DNA from: CF-162 sp040882565
Lineage (GTDB): Bacteria > Chloroflexota > Dehalococcoidia > SM23-28-2 > RBG-16-64-32
Assembly: GCA_040882565.1 (NCBI GenBank)
Contig: JBBEAZ010000042.1
Location: 1-64,000, forward strand
DNA length: 64,000 nucleotides
Direction of reading: 5' to 3'
Positions 40,242-48,757 of the stretch are shown here, piece after piece. The first letter of the stretch is position 1. The number at the start of each line of letters is the position of its first letter. The translations under genes were made by a program, and so were the position numbers. A model generated the notes under the pieces. It did no database searches. It had not been told where the DNA came from and was given only the letters and a program-made list of their open reading frames with translations.

Positions 40242-41513
40242 TCAGCCGGTTCCGTTGGCCTCGAAGCGCTTGAAGGCAGCGACGCCGTTCTGCCCGCCGA
40301 AGCCGAAGCCGTTGACCAGCGCGACGCGAGTTTCAAGGCGGCGCGCGGTGAGAGGGACGTAGTCCAAATCGCATTCGGGGTCGGGCGTCTCGAGGTTGAT
40401 CGTCGGTGGCACGATCCCACGGTCGATCGTGAGGATAGCGGCGACACCGGAGACCGCGCCAGCCGCGCCGAGCTGGTGGCCGACCATCGACTTGGGCGCG
40501 GTGACGGCTGCCCTGTAGGCGTGCTCGCCGAGAGCGCGCTTGATCGCGGTAGTTTCGGCGGCGTCATTCAGTGGCGTGCCGGTGCCGTGCGCGACGATGA
40601 CATCGACGTCTTCGGTGGTGAGGCCGGAGCGATCGAGCGCCTTGCTGATTGCTCGTGCCGCCGATTCGCCAGAGGGGTTGGGCGCGGTGATGTGATAGGC
40701 GTCAGAGGTGATGGCCCCCCCGGCGAGTTCGGCATAGATGCGCGCGCCGCGGGCCCTTGCGTGGTCGAGCGATTCGATGACGAACGCCCCAGCGCCTTCG
40801 CCGTAGACGAAGCCGTCGCGGTCCTTGTCGAAGGGGCGGCAGGCCTTCTCAGGCTCATCGTTGCGGGTGCTGAGGGCGCGCATGTTGCCCATTGCGGCCA
40901 GGGAGATCGGGATGATATTCGCCTCGGCCCCACCAGCAATGACGACTTCCGCCTCGCCCAGGTCGATCAGCCGTTTGGCTTCCACGAAGGCAAAGACCCC
41001 GGCAGCGCAGGCTGCGACAGACGTCATCGTCGGGCCGCGGACGCCAAGGTTGATCGCCACCTGGCAGGAGGCCATGTTCGGAGCGTAGGCCGGCACGGTG
41101 AACGGGCCGACACGGTCGGCGCCCTTCTCGAGGTAGGTCTTCTCGCCGTCGGCGATGACGTCGACGCCGCCACCTCCGGTGTTCATCACGATCGCGATGT
41201 CGTCACGGTTGACGTCAGTGATGAGGAGTTCGGCGTCCTTGACGGCCTGCGTGGCAGCGCCGACCGCGAACTGAGAGAAGCGTGCGGCGCGGCGGGCAGA
41301 CTTCGGTTCCATCCAATTCGTCGGGTCCCAGTCCTTCACCTCGGCGGCGATCTGGCACTCGAGATCGCTGGGGTCGAATAGCGTGATGCGGCGGACGCCG
41401 GACTGACCTGCGGTGAGCGCCGCCCAGAAGTCCTCGACGCTCTGGCCAATCGGCGTCACACAGCCGAGGCCTGTGACGACGGCGCGGGTCACCGGTTGGT
41501 TCCTCCGCGTCAT
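40242..41513 (-). CDS. fabF: Beta-ketoacyl-ACP synthase II
   Basis: A 423-residue condensing enzyme of the KAS II/FabF type that extends acyl-ACP with malonyl-ACP. The catalytic triad is Cys169 (SVAACAAGVF), His309 (IVAHGTGTPLND) and His346 (SMVGHQLGAAG). The gatekeeper C-terminus NGFGFGGQNG is normal. The start ATG 41513 overlaps the stop of the MaoC-like gene by 4 nt; a GTG at codon 8 (VTRAVVTGLG) would be nearer to the usual N-terminus. The setting among hotdog proteins suggests a dedicated FAS-II-like or polyketide-like module rather than the housekeeping fab operon. Confidence 0.92.
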   Translation of the reverse strand: MTRRNQPVTRAVVTGLGCVTPIGQSVEDFWAALTAGQSGVRRITLFDPSDLECQIAAEVKDWDPTNWMEPKSARRAARFSQFAVGAATQAVKDAELLITDVNRDDIAIVMNTGGGGVDVIADGEKTYLEKGADRVGPFTVPAYAPNMASCQVAINLGVRGPTMTSVAACAAGVFAFVEAKRLIDLGEAEVVIAGGAEANIIPISLAAMGNMRALSTRNDEPEKACRPFDKDRDGFVYGEGAGAFVIESLDHARARGARIYAELAGGAITSDAYHITAPNPSGESAARAISKALDRSGLTTEDVDVIVAHGTGTPLNDAAETTAIKRALGEHAYRAAVTAPKSMVGHQLGAAGAVSGVAAILTIDRGIVPPTINLETPDPECDLDYVPLTARRLETRVALVNGFGFGGQNGVAAFKRFEANGTG

Positions 41514-41914
41514 GCGCGCACTTCCGCTTCTCCGGATATCAGTAGTTCACCCGCGCTGTTGCGGCACTCGACGGCACAAACGATGCGTCCGCCGGAGGTG
41601 AAGGTGACGTTGCCGGACGCGGTCACGGTGTCGCCGGGCCGGGCAGGTGCGCGAAACCGGATCTTCATCCGGCCGCGGGCGAGCCAGTCTTCGCCAAAAG
41701 CTGCCGTGAGCATTTCCGAGACGTACGCCAAAACGAGCATGCCGTGAGCAATCGTGCCGCCGAACTGGGTCCTCGCAGCGAACTCGGCGTCGGTGTGCAA
41801 CGGGTTCTTGTCGCCGCCAGCTTGGGCGTAGGTGTTGATCTTGTCCTGAGTGATCAGCTTGGTGACCGATGGGAGCGAGGCGCCAACCTCCGCCAGGGTG
41901 CGCTGTTGGGTCAC
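41510..41914 (-). CDS. MaoC-like (R)-hydroxyacyl dehydratase
   Basis: A 134-residue hotdog hydratase/dehydratase. The hydratase-2 motif YAQAGGDKNPLHTDAEFA contains the catalytic Asp and His, followed by GGTIAHGMLVLAYVSEML. It adds or removes water from (R)-3-hydroxyacyl-CoA or -ACP. It overlaps both neighbours by 4 nt. With the FAS1-like partner at 41911 it probably forms a HadAB/HadBC-type heterodimer as in mycobacterial FAS-II (inference). Confidence 0.9.
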   Translation of the reverse strand: MTQQRTLAEVGASLPSVTKLITQDKINTYAQAGGDKNPLHTDAEFAARTQFGGTIAHGMLVLAYVSEMLTAAFGEDWLARGRMKIRFRAPARPGDTVTASGNVTFTSGGRIVCAVECRNSAGELLISGEAEVRA

Positions 41915-42318
41915 GCCGCGACTCCCTCACCGATCGGAAAGGACACGGTGGAACGGCCCGTCATCACCGACTCGCGGCCACGGTCGACGCGCAGGTCGAT
42001 GCTCATCAACACCCAGCCTGCTCGCTCGCCTCGGGAGACGATTTCGGCCGTCACCGCCAGCGAATCGCCAGTCCGCACGGGAGCCGCGAACGTCAGTTCC
42101 TGGCCGGCGTGCAGGGTGCCGGGCGGCAGGCCGGACTGCTCGAGCAGCGCGCGGATGGCGAGCGCGGCAACCGCCATCGGCGGCACGAGATCGGCGCCGA
42201 GCTGGCTGATCGCTTCGTCTTCGACGGCGGCTACGTAGCCGTTCACCCAGTCAGATGTGAGATCGAAGGAGACAGGCGGGAACGAGTGTCCCTTCGCGAA
42301 CGACGCTAGAGTCGGCAC
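41911..42318 (-). CDS. FAS1-like hotdog dehydratase subunit
   Basis: A 135-residue hotdog protein with the LPPGTLHAGQELTFAAPVRT segment typical of N-terminal MaoC/FAS1-like dehydratase domains (HadA/HadC type). It lacks the D-x4-H hydratase motif of its neighbour, so it is probably the structural/substrate-binding half of a heterodimeric dehydratase with the 41510 product. It overlaps that gene by 4 nt and follows the FlK-like gene by 3 nt. Confidence 0.82.
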   Translation of the reverse strand: MPTLASFAKGHSFPPVSFDLTSDWVNGYVAAVEDEAISQLGADLVPPMAVAALAIRALLEQSGLPPGTLHAGQELTFAAPVRTGDSLAVTAEIVSRGERAGWVLMSIDLRVDRGRESVMTGRSTVSFPIGEGVAA

Positions 42319-42321
42319 GCG

Positions 42322-42696
42322 TTAGCTCTGGCCACCCGAGAAGCGTGACATGTCAATGGCGCGGCGCTCGTGCTTGCCTTCGCCGATCTTTGCGCCGGTC
42401 TCGTTATAGGCCTCCACTTCGAACACGGCCTTGCGCTCGTCAGACTCGATGACCTTCGCCTTGATCGTGACCTTCATGCCGATGGTGGTGGGCGCGGAGT
42501 GCTTTATGTCGACCTTGTAGCCGACGGAGTTTTCGCCCGGCTCCAGAAAGGGAATCATCATCATGAGGCAGAGTTGCTCGAAGTGGCCCACCATTGTCGG
42601 CGTTGAGTACATCGGGATCGGCAGATGACGAACACCCATATCAGGCGTGGTCTCGATCACCAGTTCGTCGCTTGTGCCGTCGGGAATTGGCTTCAT
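42322..42696 (-). CDS. FlK-like thioesterase (hotdog)
   Basis: A 124-residue hotdog protein, starting at the ATG 42696 (MKPIPDGTSDELVIETTPDM). The stretches MYSTPTMVGHFEQLCLMMM and HSAPTTIGMKVTIKAKVIES and the end GKHERRAIDMSRF resemble fluoroacetyl-CoA thioesterase FlK and related thioesterase-fold proteins, which use Thr/Glu/His. The acyl substrate is unknown. It is the first gene of the lipid operon and divergent from the 2Fe-2S ferredoxin gene; the gap of about 100 nt holds their promoters. The upstream open frame to 42804 is not needed. Confidence 0.82.
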   Translation of the reverse strand: MKPIPDGTSDELVIETTPDMGVRHLPIPMYSTPTMVGHFEQLCLMMMIPFLEPGENSVGYKVDIKHSAPTTIGMKVTIKAKVIESDERKAVFEVEAYNETGAKIGEGKHERRAIDMSRFSGGQS

Positions 42697-42797
42697 TGGG
42701 CGCAGTGCTCTCCTCGCTAGGCGGGTCACGACAAGTATACGAGATGGCCTCGTCTCATCCGCAAGGCGAAGCACGGCGGTGCTACGATGGTTGTGAA

Positions 42798-43112
42798 GTG
42801 CCAAAAATCAGAATCCTACCCAGCGAAATCGAGATTAATGCCCGCGCGGGCGAGACGATCATGGAGGCAGCGCACGATGCGGGGCTCTTCTGGCCGACGA
42901 CGTGCGGCGGGCAGGGGATCTGCACTACCTGCCTTTGCACGATCGAGAGCGGGATGGAGCACCTCGAGCCGGCCAGCCGCTCCGAGCTTAAAACGATGAC
43001 GGAAGAGCGCTCGGAAGCGACGATCCGCCAGTACGGCATGAGGCTGGCCTGCCAGGCGAGGGTCCTCGACGGCGACATCACGGTCAACAAACGGGGCGTG
43101 CGGGCGGAGTGA
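42798..43112 (+). CDS. 2Fe-2S ferredoxin
   Basis: A 104-residue plant-type [2Fe-2S] ferredoxin. Cluster ligands are visible as C-x5-C-x2-C in TTCGGQGICTTCLC and the fourth Cys in MRLACQARVLDG. The N-terminus is taken as GTG 42798 (PKIRILPSEIEINARAGETI), the usual beginning of the fold; the open frame upstream is non-coding. It carries electrons in the cytosol, perhaps to an oxygenase or desaturase. It stands next to a 7Fe ferredoxin gene on the same strand (58 nt gap) and a LysR gene. Confidence 0.9.
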   Translation: MPKIRILPSEIEINARAGETIMEAAHDAGLFWPTTCGGQGICTTCLCTIESGMEHLEPASRSELKTMTEERSEATIRQYGMRLACQARVLDGDITVNKRGVRAE

Positions 43113-43169
43113 CCCGCATGATGTTGTTGGGTGACTGAGCGACCGTTAGAATAGGCGCACGAGCGGCCC

Positions 43170-43460
43170 ATGACTTACGTCATCACAGAGCCCTGCATCG
43201 GCACCAAGGACGCCTCCTGCGTAGACGTCTGCCCGGTGGACTGCATCCACTCGACGGGCGAAGACGAGCAATACTTCATCAACCCCGAAACGTGTATCGA
43301 CTGCGCTGCCTGCGAGACGGTCTGTCCGGTGACGGCGATCTTCTTTGAGGACGACGTCCCGGAAGACCAGAAGCGCTTCACGGAGATGAACGCCGACTGG
43401 TTCAAGACGCACGATACCAGCGGTGCCTGGCGAGCCCGCACCGAACGCCACGACGGCTGA
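43170..43460 (+). CDS. fdxA: 7Fe-type ferredoxin
   Basis: A 96-residue ferredoxin of the FdxA [3Fe-4S][4Fe-4S] type. Ligands are C-x7-C-x3-CP in PCIGTKDASCVDVCPVDC and C-x2-C-x2-C-x3-CP in TCIDCAACETVCPV. The segment after the first Cys (IGTKDAS) lacks the extra Cys of 8Fe proteins. The C-terminal extension FTEMNADWFKTHD is usual for the family. A closely similar paralogue is encoded at 61858-62151. It is an electron donor for cytosolic oxidoreductases. Confidence 0.92.
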   Translation: MTYVITEPCIGTKDASCVDVCPVDCIHSTGEDEQYFINPETCIDCAACETVCPVTAIFFEDDVPEDQKRFTEMNADWFKTHDTSGAWRARTERHDG

Positions 43461-43485
43461 GCGCCGCTTTTCGGCCGCTGACTCC

Positions 43486-43514
43486 TTGACCGGGTGCTTG
43501 TTCCAATTTATTCT
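43486..43514 (+). promoter_or_regulatory. Promoter before the LysR gene
   Basis: -35 TTGACC (43486-43491), a 17-nt spacer, -10 TATTCT (43509-43514), in an AT-rich gap 49 nt before the TTG start at 43563. Confidence 0.5.
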
Positions 43515-43562
43515 GATTCATACAAGCCATAGGCAACACTAATACCTCACGGGGAGTCGCCG

Positions 43563-44468
43563 TTGGATTTCGGGCAAATAGAGGCGTTCGTACAAGTGTC
43601 GACGCACAGTTCGTTCAGCAGGGCAGCGGAAGCTCTTCAGCTTACACAGCCTTCCATTACGGCGCGCATTCAGGCGCTGGAACGCGAGCTTGGCGAAGAG
43701 CTGTTCGAGCGTGGCGGCCGCGGTGTGCGGATGACGGACGCCGGTCGCGTGTTCTTGCCGTACGTGGAGCGCATCCTTCAGTACCTGCAAGAAGCGCGCG
43801 ACGCTGTCGAAGAAGTACGCAGCGTTGAGCTGGGCTCGCTACGGCTGGGCTCGGCTCTGACGATCTCAACGTACGTACTGCCGAACATCCTGCACCGCTT
43901 CTGCGGCGAGTATCCGCGCGTCGACGTGGTGGTCCGCACGGGCCGCTCAGAGCAAGTGCTCAACATGTTGCTGACTGACGAGGTTCAGGTGGCGATCATC
44001 CGGACGTTGTCCCACCCCGAGGCCGAGGCGGTCCACCTGTACGACGACGAGATCATCCTCGTCGCCTATCCAAAACACGAGTTCGCGGCGTCTGGGCGCG
44101 CCACGATCGCTGAGATTGCGCGCGAGCCGATCGTGCTGTTCGACCGCGGGTCGTCCTACTACGGACTGATACACGACCTCTTTCGCAAGGCGAACGTGAT
44201 CCCGAATGTCGCGATGGAACTCGACTCGCTGGAAGCGACCAAGCGGATGGTAGAGGAAGGGCTGGGCATCGCGCTGGTTCCCGAGGTGACTGTCCAGCGG
44301 GAACTAAAGGCGGGCTTGCTCGTCCGTGTTGACCTGGCGGACGTTGAGCCCTTACGGCGGCCGATCGCTCTGCTCTACAGGCGCAATCGCAAGCGTTCGC
44401 GGGCCGTTCAGGCGTTCATCGACGCGCTGGCGGACATCTATTCGGCGCGAATGCCGGTTAGCCCTTAG
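43563..44468 (+). CDS. LysR-family transcription regulator
   Basis: A 301-residue LysR-type regulator. The N-terminal winged HTH (FSRAAEALQLTQPSITARIQ at about residues 18-37, ERGGRGVRMTDAG) is followed by a periplasmic-binding-protein-like sensor domain (RLGSALTISTYVLPNILHRF). It resembles the CysB/CbbR-like branch with small-ligand sensing. The start is TTG 43563, supported by GGGGAG upstream and by the conserved MDFGQIEAFVQV. A likely target is itself or the ferredoxin genes just upstream on the same strand. Confidence 0.9.
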   Translation: MDFGQIEAFVQVSTHSSFSRAAEALQLTQPSITARIQALERELGEELFERGGRGVRMTDAGRVFLPYVERILQYLQEARDAVEEVRSVELGSLRLGSALTISTYVLPNILHRFCGEYPRVDVVVRTGRSEQVLNMLLTDEVQVAIIRTLSHPEAEAVHLYDDEIILVAYPKHEFAASGRATIAEIAREPIVLFDRGSSYYGLIHDLFRKANVIPNVAMELDSLEATKRMVEEGLGIALVPEVTVQRELKAGLLVRVDLADVEPLRRPIALLYRRNRKRSRAVQAFIDALADIYSARMPVSP

Positions 44469-44488
44469 CCCGCCGGCCAGGACTGTCC

Positions 44489-45340
44489 CTATTTGAGTGC
44501 GATAGCGCGCAGCTCTTTGAGGATGTCCACGTTCGCCTTATCCGGCCCTTCGTCGTCGAATCCGGGCACCTCGAGGAGGAACGGCACTTCAGTGAAGGCA
44601 GAATGTGACATCAGATTGATGAAGCCGTCGCGGCCGATGTGTCCCTCGCCGATGTTGTCGTGGCGGTCGAGGCCGCCGCCGAGTGGGCACTTTGAGTCGT
44701 TCGCGTGGACCGCAGCGAGTCGTTCGAGACCAACGTCCTGGTCGAATTCGGCCATCGCGGCGTCAAGGCCGGGTCTCGTCTTGACGTCGTAGCCCGCCGC
44801 GAACGCGTGCTGGACATCGATGCAGACCTTCACGCGGTCGCTGCCCGCGCCCCTGGCGATGCGCCCCAGCTCGGCGAATTTCGAGCCGACGGCGCCGCCC
44901 ATGCCGGCGCTGTTCTCGAGGATCAGGCAGGCGTCTTCGGGGGTCGCTTCGAGGATGCGGCGGCAGTAGTCGGTCACCTGGTCGACACAGGCCTCGTAAC
45001 CGGCGCCTTTGTGGCTGCCGAGGTGGAAGATGACGCCCACAGCGCCGATCAGCGATGCGGCGTGCATCTCGGCGACGAGGGCATCGTAGGACTTGGCGAG
45101 GAGGTCCGGGTTGCTCCCCGCGAAGTTCATCAAGTAGAGGCCGTGGATGAAGACTGGTCCGATGCCGGTCTCAGCGAGTCGCGCTCTGTAGGTGTCGAGT
45201 TCAGTCTTCGAGTAGTTCTTGCGACGCCAGGCTTGCGGCGCACCGCTGAAGACCTGGATCGTCTCCGCGCCCATCTCTGCAGCACGGTCGACGCCCTTGT
45301 CGACACCACCGGACGTGCGGACGTGAGCACCGACTCTCAT
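44489..45340 (-). CDS. nfo: Deoxyribonuclease IV (AP endonuclease)
   Basis: A 283-residue endonuclease IV, which cuts 5' of abasic sites in base-excision repair using a tri-zinc centre. Family motifs are FIHGLYLMNFAGSNPDL, FHLGSHKGAGYE, LILENSAGMGGAVG, CIDVQHAFAAGYD, and ANDSKCPLGGGLDRHDNIGEG. All expected His/Asp/Glu ligands appear, although IDVQH replaces the common LDTCH and FHLGSH the common FHPGSH. It converges on the LysR gene and is separate from the CoA-transferase gene upstream. Confidence 0.93.
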   Translation of the reverse strand: MRVGAHVRTSGGVDKGVDRAAEMGAETIQVFSGAPQAWRRKNYSKTELDTYRARLAETGIGPVFIHGLYLMNFAGSNPDLLAKSYDALVAEMHAASLIGAVGVIFHLGSHKGAGYEACVDQVTDYCRRILEATPEDACLILENSAGMGGAVGSKFAELGRIARGAGSDRVKVCIDVQHAFAAGYDVKTRPGLDAAMAEFDQDVGLERLAAVHANDSKCPLGGGLDRHDNIGEGHIGRDGFINLMSHSAFTEVPFLLEVPGFDDEGPDKANVDILKELRAIALK

Positions 45341-45390
45341 GGGGGCAAGTATAGAGGTTGCGAGGTTGAGGTCACAGACATCGGTGGCAG

Positions 45391-46869
45391 CTACGCTCCG
45401 AAGAGCCGGCGGGCTTCCTCGCGCAAGCCCGGACGGAAGTCCGGGTGGGCGACGGCGATCAATTGCTCGGCGCGCTGACGGTGGTTCTTGCCCCAGAGGC
45501 GCGCGACTCCCTGCTCTGTGACGACGGTGTCGGCGAAGTAGCGCGGAATCGTAATGATTGAGCCCGCCTCGTGCTGAGCGACGACGCGGGAGACAGCGCC
45601 TTCGAGCGCCGTCGAGGGGAGCAGCGTGATCGCCCGGCCGCCGGGCGAGAGGATCGCGCCGATGTGCGCCTCCGGTTGGCCGCCTGTGCCGTTGATGAGA
45701 CGTGATCCGAAAACACTCTCCGAGTTGATCTGGCCGATGAGGTCGATTGAGATCGCGTTGTTGATCGAATGGAAGTTCGCGTTCTGGGCGATCACTTTCA
45801 GATCGAGCACATACTCAGGACCGTAGCACTCGAACTTCGGATTGTTGGTGACAATCTTCAGGTCCTCCGAGTCGCCGCCTGACCAGGCGACCGCCACCGC
45901 TTTGCCCTGATGCAGCGTCTTACGCTTGCCGTTGATGATCCCTGCCTCGACTAATCGCGCGATCCCCGGCGCGACCATTTCCGTGTGCAGGCCGAGGTCG
46001 TGCTTGCGATCGAAGGCGCCCGCGCGCGGGAGGTATGTGCCGGGTTCGCCGACACCGATCTGAATGGTCGCACCGTCGGGCAGGATCTCGGAGACGAAAC
46101 CGGCGATTACTTTGGCGACCTCCGGCGGCTGCGCGAGACCGAGGAGGCGCCGGACTTGCAACGGAGGTAGACGCGAGATCGCCGGCCCGACGACGATCAG
46201 GCGTTCGAGGTCGTCTTCCAGTTCTCGGACGATCGCCTCGTACTCGGCCTTGAGAGCTGCGTCCTCGACGCGACGCAGCCAGACATCGACGAGCTTCTGG
46301 GTGATAACGACCGGCGCCACTTCGACGAAGCGGGCGATCTCGCTGACGTGCACCTTGTTGTCGCCGTAGACGGGCCGCAGGCCGGGGTCGACCTCGGCAA
46401 TCGTCTTCTTCGAGTGACGCACATAGACTAGCTTGTTCCAGTTGTGCGCGCCGAATTGGACGTATCCCTCATGGTCCGGCGGCGTGACGGACGTGAGGAA
46501 GACGTCGACCTCGCGGCGCTCAGGGCGGTTGTCATCGTGGTCCTTGAAATTGAGCGAGAAGAGGTTCGGGAGGTAGGTGGCGCGGCCTTCGTCAACAGTG
46601 GGGCGTCCGAAGTCGCTGATGAAGAGCTCAAATTCGATCCTGAACAGATCGCTTCCCGGCTGGAGCCAACCGGGGTCGGTGAGGGGGGCACTGAGGCGAA
46701 GCTCGATCGGGCCAGTGTCCTGGCAACGACGGTAGAGGGCGGCCTGGAGTGTACGCGGGCCGGCGATGGGAATGGCGACGAGGTTACCCGCCTGGACTTC
46801 GGCCATCGCCTCGTCCGCCGTGCAGAGCCGCCGTTTGTAGTCTTCTCGCCAGTCCAAAGTAGCGCTCAT
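45391..46869 (-). CDS. Acetyl-CoA hydrolase / 4-hydroxybutyrate CoA-transferase family
   Basis: A 492-residue protein of the acetyl-CoA hydrolase/transferase family (Cat1/Cat2/AbfT type), which uses a glutamyl-CoA intermediate, unlike the CaiB family. Typical segments are QIGVGEPGTYLPRAGAFDRK, MVAPGIARLVEAGIINGKRK, NNPKFECYGPEYVLDLKVI and SPGGRAITLLPSTALEGAVS. It probably moves CoA between acetyl-CoA and a short acid. ATG 46869 (MSATLDWREDYKRRL) is preferred; 16 upstream codons are open. It is divergent from the membrane-protein gene at 46980. Confidence 0.9.
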   Translation of the reverse strand: MSATLDWREDYKRRLCTADEAMAEVQAGNLVAIPIAGPRTLQAALYRRCQDTGPIELRLSAPLTDPGWLQPGSDLFRIEFELFISDFGRPTVDEGRATYLPNLFSLNFKDHDDNRPERREVDVFLTSVTPPDHEGYVQFGAHNWNKLVYVRHSKKTIAEVDPGLRPVYGDNKVHVSEIARFVEVAPVVITQKLVDVWLRRVEDAALKAEYEAIVRELEDDLERLIVVGPAISRLPPLQVRRLLGLAQPPEVAKVIAGFVSEILPDGATIQIGVGEPGTYLPRAGAFDRKHDLGLHTEMVAPGIARLVEAGIINGKRKTLHQGKAVAVAWSGGDSEDLKIVTNNPKFECYGPEYVLDLKVIAQNANFHSINNAISIDLIGQINSESVFGSRLINGTGGQPEAHIGAILSPGGRAITLLPSTALEGAVSRVVAQHEAGSIITIPRYFADTVVTEQGVARLWGKNHRQRAEQLIAVAHPDFRPGLREEARRLFGA

Positions 46870-46979
46870 TATGCATAGCGACGGTGGCGATTGCCAGACA
46901 ACGAGTCCGCCGAGCATCTGGACGCGTATCTACGACCGGCGATAATATGGTGGGGAAGAGGATTCGCCAGGACTGTCCC

Positions 46980-47384
46980 ATGCCCAACAGCTCAGACCGC
47001 ATCCAACGCGAAGTCGACGAGCTTCTCTCGAAGATCGAGAAGTTTCCGCCGCGCCGCCCGCTTGGCCGTCGCATCAGCGACACGCTCACGGCACCGTTCC
47101 GAGCGATCAGCCGAGGCGTCAGTGGGATTGCCCTCCCTCGGATATCGGCGGGACACATTCTTCTCGCAGCGATAATCATCATTGTCATTGCGTATGTGGC
47201 TCGTGACGCGTCCGACCTCTGGAACTGGGTCATCGTCGCCGGCGTCGGACTCTTCATCCTCGCGTTCGTTCTCTCGCTGCGCCGCCACTCACGGCCGCCC
47301 GAGAAGTACTGGCGCGACCGCCCGCTCGACCTCCAGAACCGTGGCAGCGGGCGCTCCTTCTGGGACCGCTGGCGCGGACGGTAA
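46980..47384 (+). CDS. Two-helix membrane protein, unknown
   Basis: A 134-residue protein. The N-terminus is amphipathic/helical (SSDRIQREVDELLSKIEKFP), then come two hydrophobic segments (HILLAAIIIIVIAYVA, NWVIVAGVGLFILAFVLSL), and the C-terminal 35 residues are very basic (RRHSRPPEKYWRDRP, SFWDRWRGR). This hairpin topology with both ends cytoplasmic is common in Chloroflexota small membrane proteins. The family is not assigned. The ATG 46980 is used with a weak CCAGGA. It lies just upstream of the M28 peptidase gene (16 nt). Confidence 0.7.
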   Translation: MPNSSDRIQREVDELLSKIEKFPPRRPLGRRISDTLTAPFRAISRGVSGIALPRISAGHILLAAIIIIVIAYVARDASDLWNWVIVAGVGLFILAFVLSLRRHSRPPEKYWRDRPLDLQNRGSGRSFWDRWRGR

Positions 47385-47400
47385 GCGAGCGACAGGACAC

Positions 47401-48696
47401 CTGACTTTCCGCATTGTTCCCTTGATCGCGCTCACCTGTGCGGCGCTGCTCGTCGCCTGCGGTGATGACGACGACGGCGAGCCGATTCCAACCGCTACGG
47501 TTTCTCCGGCGACGGAGTCCACGACACAGCCGGCTTCACCCACCTCGACCCCGGAAGACCCGAACTTCAGCGCCGATCGAGCGCTGGAGCAGGCGCGCGT
47601 CCTCGCTGTCGATATTGGTTCCCGGCCCGGAGGTACCGATGCGGAGCGGGAGGCCGCTGAATACATCCGCGACGAGCTCGGGTCGTATGGATATGATTCT
47701 GAGCTACAGCCGTTCCCGGTGCAGGCCTATGAAACGGTCCGCTCCGACCTCTCAGTGACGTTCTCGGGCGGTGAGCTAACCATCCTCAACCTGCCGCTCA
47801 CGGGCAGCGATTCCGGTGACCTTACGGCGGAGATTGTGGACGCCGGACGCGGTTTTAAGGAGGACTTCCCCGGAAACACAAGCGGCCGTGTGGCCTTGAT
47901 TGAACGCGGCGACATCACATTCAGCGAGAAGGCGGGAAACGCGCAAGCCGCCGGGGCCATCGGCGCAATCATTTTCAACAACGAGGGCGGACCGCTCGCA
48001 GCGGTCGTAGGACGGGGCGCGACGATCCCGCTGCTCGGCATTTCCCAGGACGACGGCCTGATGCTGCGCGACATAGTCAGCCAGGAAACGGCCTCCGCTT
48101 CTATAGGCGTGGAGATCCGCACGGTGATGACCGAGTCACAGAACGTTATTGCGCGGCCACCCGGTGGCGATTGCCGATTGATTGCGGGCGGGCACTACGA
48201 CTCTGTGCCCGCCGGCCCCGGCGCCAACGACAACGCGTCGGGAACGGCAGTGGTGATCGAGATGGCGCGCGTGCTGGCGGCAGACGGCGTCTACGACGAT
48301 GTCTGCTGGGTGCTCTTCGGCTCCGAGGAACTCGGTCTCCTCGGCAGCGATGCCTTCGTGCGGGACGAGCCGCTCGAGGGCGTCATCGCGATGCTGAATT
48401 TCGACATGCTTGCGGTCGGCGACGTCTGGCCGCTCGGCGGGACGACGGAGATCGTTGATGCCGCGGGCGAGGTGGCTGAAGGCCTGGGGATCCCGTATCA
48501 GCTCAGCCACGACCAATCGGGCGGCAGCGATCACGCGAGTTTCATCACCTTGGGGGTGCCGGCGCTGATTGTCAATTGCTTCTGCGACCCGAATTACCAC
48601 ACGGCGGCCGATCGCTTCGAGTTCCTCAGCCGCGAGCGGATAGAACAGGCGGGAGCGCTCGGTTTAGGTCTGATCGAGCGTTTGTTTGCGGAGTAG
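47401..48696 (+). CDS. M28-family aminopeptidase lipoprotein with PA domain
   Basis: A roughly 431-residue exported zinc aminopeptidase. A lipobox LLVAC-GDDDD follows a hydrophobic signal, and a Thr/Pro-rich spacer precedes the catalytic domain. A PA domain lies at about residues 130-230 (RVALIERGDITFSEKAGNAQ). The M28 ligands are in GGHYDSVPAGPGANDNASG (His, Asp), FGSEELGLLGS (Glu-Glu), LNFDM (Asp) and CDPNYHTAADRFE (His). It probably digests peptides outside the cell. The start is unsure: no ATG/GTG is near, and CTG 47401 or TTG 47422 would give a proper lipoprotein signal. Confidence 0.85.
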   Translation: MTFRIVPLIALTCAALLVACGDDDDGEPIPTATVSPATESTTQPASPTSTPEDPNFSADRALEQARVLAVDIGSRPGGTDAEREAAEYIRDELGSYGYDSELQPFPVQAYETVRSDLSVTFSGGELTILNLPLTGSDSGDLTAEIVDAGRGFKEDFPGNTSGRVALIERGDITFSEKAGNAQAAGAIGAIIFNNEGGPLAAVVGRGATIPLLGISQDDGLMLRDIVSQETASASIGVEIRTVMTESQNVIARPPGGDCRLIAGGHYDSVPAGPGANDNASGTAVVIEMARVLAADGVYDDVCWVLFGSEELGLLGSDAFVRDEPLEGVIAMLNFDMLAVGDVWPLGGTTEIVDAAGEVAEGLGIPYQLSHDQSGGSDHASFITLGVPALIVNCFCDPNYHTAADRFEFLSRERIEQAGALGLGLIERLFAE

Positions 48697-48757
48697 CACC
48701 GGGGGCGGTCGGGTTGCCCCGCGCGACGGCCCGCGATACGATGCCGCTGACGTGAAG

